DNA from: an uncultured Opitutia bacterium
GTDB lineage: Bacteria > Verrucomicrobiota > Verrucomicrobiia > Opitutales > Opitutaceae
DNA length: 64,000 nt
NCBI GenBank assembly: GCA_903825285.1
Contig: CAIJZY010000017.1
Coordinates: forward strand, 124,001-188,000
Reading direction: 5' to 3'
The position numbers and the translations under genes were made by a program. Shown here in pieces: positions 61,970 to 64,000 of the stretch. The notes under the pieces are model-generated. The model was not told where the DNA came from, searched no databases, and saw only the letters and a program-made list of their open reading frames with translations. Every line of letters starts with the position of its first letter. Position 1 is the first letter of the stretch.

Positions 61970-63388
61970 TTAGGCCGGGGTGTTGGCCTCGGCGGGGGTG
62001 GGGGTGCGGATGGCGGCGAGGCAGCGGGCCGTGATGTTGGCCACGGAGCCCTCGCCCTCGATCTCATGCAACAGGCCGGCGCGGCGGTAGTAGGCGATGA
62101 GCGGCTCGGTCTGGCGGTGGAAGGTGGCGAGGCGGGCGCGCACGGTGTTCGGGTTGTCGTCGTCGCGCTGGTAGAGCTCGCCGCCGCAGGTATCGCATTT
62201 TCCGGTCTGGCGCGGCGGCTGGAAGTCGACGTGGTACGGCGCCTGGCAGTCGCGGCAGATCAGCCGGCCCGAGAGCCGGCGGACGATGGCCTCGTCGGTC
62301 ACCTTGATGTAGAGCACGTGGCTGAGCCGGCGGTTGAGCCGCGACACCATCTCCATCAGCGCCGAGGCCTGCGGCAGCGTGCGCGGGAAGCCGTCGAGCA
62401 CGAAGCCCGGGTGCGTGTCGGGCCGCGCGAGGCGCTCCTCGACCATGGACTCCGTGACGTCGTCCGGGACCAGTTCGCCGCGGTCCATGTACGTGCGGGC
62501 CAGCCGGCCCAGTTCGGTGTGGCGCTTGAGGTTGTCGCGGAAGAGGTCGCCGGTGGCGAGGTGCGGGAGCTTGAGCACGGCGCAGAGCCGCTCGGCCTGC
62601 GTGCCCTTGCCGGAGCCGGGGCCGCCGAGCAGGACGAGGTCGAGGCTGGGCCGCGCGAGGTGCGCGGGCAGCTGCGCGAGGCGCTCGGTGGCGATGATCC
62701 CGGCGGCCTGGGCCCGCGTGGCGAACGGCGCATGGCCGTCCTCGAGCGCGGCGAGGAACTCGGTGAGCCGGCCGCCGACCTCGGCGGGCGTGCCCTCGCC
62801 GTTGACGATGGCGAGGTGGCCGCTGTCGGTGTAGTGCTCGAGCAGCGGGCCGGTGGTGCGGTGGAACACGCGCAGGCGCGTCTCCACCAGCGCCGGCGTG
62901 TCGTCGGGCCGCGGCAGGAGGTCGCCGTGGCAGAGGTCGCAGTACCCGGCCTGCAGCGGCGGGTGCAGCGTGCGGTGCCAGGGAGTGTTGCAGTGGCGGC
63001 AGATCACGCGCCCGGCCAGCCGCCGGGTGATCTCGGCGTCCGAGGCGCGCAGGTAGATGACGGCGTCGAGCGGCAGGTTGAAGCGCTGGAGCAGCCCGTC
63101 GAGGAACCGCGCCTGCTCGACCGTGCGGGGGAAGCCGTCGAACAGGATGCCCTGCCACGGCGGGTGCTGCTCGCACCACTCCTCGATCATGGCGTCGACG
63201 ACCTCGTCGGGCACGAGCTCGCCCTGCTCCATGTACCGGCGGGCGAGGAGGCCGAGGGCGGTGCGCGACTGCAGGTGCTCGCGGAACAGCTCGCCGGTGG
63301 CGATGTGATGGAGGTCAAAGCGCGCGCAGAGCGCGGCGGCATGGGTGCCTTTGCCGACACCCGAGGGTCCGATGAGCGCAAGGTTCAT
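61970..63388 (-). CDS. Tandem adenylate kinase (two fused Adk domains)
   Basis: One 472-residue frame holds two complete adenylate kinase domains. Domain 1 (~1-225) has P-loop GPSGVGKGT, FDGFPRTVEQARFL, and a zinc-LID with four cysteines in CRHCNT and CDLC. Domain 2 (~250-472) has P-loop GGPGSGKGT, LDGFPRTLPQAS and four LID cysteines in CRDC and CDTC. AMP-site residues (HHIATGELFRE, PHLATGDLFRD) occur in both, so both look active. Standard Adk is ~215 aa with one domain. The product interconverts ATP + AMP and 2 ADP. Domain 2 is closer to canonical Adk (GGPGSGKGT), while domain 1 departs at GPSGVGKGT. Confidence 0.93.
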   Translation of the reverse strand: MNLALIGPSGVGKGTHAAALCARFDLHHIATGELFREHLQSRTALGLLARRYMEQGELVPDEVVDAMIEEWCEQHPPWQGILFDGFPRTVEQARFLDGLLQRFNLPLDAVIYLRASDAEITRRLAGRVICRHCNTPWHRTLHPPLQAGYCDLCHGDLLPRPDDTPALVETRLRVFHRTTGPLLEHYTDSGHLAIVNGEGTPAEVGGRLTEFLAALEDGHAPFATRAQAAGIIATERLAQLPAHLARPSLDLVLLGGPGSGKGTQAERLCAVLKLPHLATGDLFRDNLKRHTELGRLARTYMDRGELVPDDVTESMVEERLARPDTHPGFVLDGFPRTLPQASALMEMVSRLNRRLSHVLYIKVTDEAIVRRLSGRLICRDCQAPYHVDFQPPRQTGKCDTCGGELYQRDDDNPNTVRARLATFHRQTEPLIAYYRRAGLLHEIEGEGSVANITARCLAAIRTPTPAEANTPA

Positions 63389-63452
63389 GACCGGGAGTTT
63401 TGGTGGTTACGGGCGGGAAGACCGGCCGGGAGGCGCAAGATCCCTGCCAGCC

Positions 63453-63469
63453 CCCGTCCACGGGACGGG
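63453..63469. terminator. Strong GC hairpin between the EamA and adenylate kinase genes
   Basis: CCCGTCC at 63453-63459 pairs perfectly with GGACGGG at 63463-63469 around a three-base loop. It lies ~118 bp past the end of the EamA gene and 65 bp before the double adenylate kinase start on the same strand. There is no T-run, so it could be a factor-assisted terminator or a mRNA leader structure of the kinase operon. Apart from it, the 199-bp gap at 63389-63587 shows nothing recognisable. Confidence 0.35.
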
Positions 63470-63587
63470 AGGCAACGGCTCACGGAGAAACGGTGTCCGG
63501 GGAAGTTCGTTGGCCCCGGGAGTATCGCACATCGCCCCGCGCCGGGCTTCGCATTTCTTGGCAAAAGCGGCGCGGCGGTTGGGCGCC

Positions 63588-64000
63588 TCAGCGCGCCGCC
63601 CGCGGTCGCGCGACCCAGACCGCCAGGCCCATGACCGCGCCGCCAAGCAGGAGCCGCGGCAGGTTGGCGTGCTCGCCGAAGAACAGGAGGGAGCAGACGA
63701 CGCCGAGGGGGACCTTGGCATTGTTGAAGACCGCGAGGGTGCCGACGTTCACCTGGGTGGCGCCGCGGTTCCACCCGAAGAAGCAGGCGCCCGAGGCGAT
63801 GACGCCGAGGTAGGCCAGCACGCCCCACTGCGTCGCCGTCACGTGCACGGCGCCCCAGTCGGTCAGCACCAGCGAGCCCGCGGCGCAGACCGCGAGCGCG
63901 CCGGCGCAGGGCAGCGCGAAGAGCGCGGTGTCCGGGATCCCGGCCGGCAGCCGGGCCCGCTCGCGCCGCCAGGCGAGCTGGCCGGCGGCGAAGCAGAGGT
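63588..64000 (-). CDS. EamA/DMT family transporter, C-terminal part (runs off the window)
   Basis: About 137 C-terminal residues of a drug/metabolite-family permease. Hydrophobic helices include LFALPCAGALAVCAAGSLVL, VLAYLGVIASGACFFGWN and GVVCSLLFFGEHANLPRL. The sequence FFGEHANLPRLLLGGAVMGL matches the last EamA repeat, with the conserved FxGE motif. The short basic tail after WVARP marks the end. Substrate unknown; the start lies beyond base 64000. Confidence 0.85.
   Translation of the reverse strand, partial: LCFAAGQLAWRRERARLPAGIPDTALFALPCAGALAVCAAGSLVLTDWGAVHVTATQWGVLAYLGVIASGACFFGWNRGATQVNVGTLAVFNNAKVPLGVVCSLLFFGEHANLPRLLLGGAVMGLAVWVARPRAAR

Overview
The window is a 64 kb piece of a high-GC bacterial chromosome with densely packed, often overlapping genes. 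Gene content (trigger factor-ClpP-ClpX, YbaB-RecR, LexA, HisA, alanine racemase, a DUF1800 protein, a Tat-like leader) and overall style fit a Verrucomicrobiota chromosome of the Opitutaceae type. That placement is inference from gene content; no rRNA is present to settle it. No insertion sequence, integrase, phage gene or CRISPR array was seen.

Layout. (1) 1-9187 is housekeeping: a partial DUF1800 gene, alr and a tsaB-like gene on the minus strand; tig-clpP-clpX on the plus strand; a membrane protein of glycosyltransferase-C style; an M42 aminopeptidase; and hisA. (2) 9168-44562 is an uninterrupted run of 30 minus-strand genes (29 well-supported plus one small candidate), read from asnB at 44562 down to an FkbM methyltransferase at 9168. 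It encodes surface-polysaccharide synthesis: an asparagine-synthase/glycosyltransferase fusion, a Wzm/Wzt-type ABC exporter, about a dozen glycosyltransferases of families GT2, GT4, GT11 and GT61, a NodU-type carbamoyltransferase, several methyltransferases, a PIG-L deacetylase, a hexapeptide acetyltransferase, a Wzy-like polymerase, an O-antigen ligase, an initiating phosphoglycosyltransferase and large membrane proteins. Many neighbours share ATGA or GTGA stop/start overlaps, which implies polycistronic, translationally coupled expression. (3) 44563-47853 holds the likely cluster promoter region, a DJ-1/PfpI gene, an epimerase-like SDR, ybaB, recR and a STAS-like gene. (4) 48012-54545 holds tRNA-Gly(CCC) and a two-gene signalling unit: a very large multi-PAS histidine kinase split by an apparent one-base frameshift, followed by a receiver-histidine kinase. 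(5) 54681-64000 holds lexA, a phosphofructokinase, a universal stress protein, a nucleoside hydrolase-like protein, a SulP-STAS-cyclic-nucleotide-binding fusion, a two-domain PPK2-type polyphosphate kinase, a tandem double adenylate kinase, and a partial EamA transporter.

How they work together. The polysaccharide run looks able to start a glycan on undecaprenyl phosphate (12875-14251), extend and decorate it (fucosyl, carbamoyl, methyl, acetyl and deacetyl steps), and export, polymerise or ligate it. It carries hallmarks of both the ABC-exporter route and the Wzy route. It lacks nucleotide-sugar synthesis genes and an obvious Wzx flippase, so it depends on genes elsewhere. The adk-adk/PPK2 pair at the right end looks like a compact polyphosphate-to-adenylate energy module. 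The most unusual items are the AsnB-GT4 fusion, the double adenylate kinase next to the PPK2 gene, the split PAS kinase, the hybrid nature of the glycan cluster, and a small overlapping ORF behind the carbamoyltransferase.
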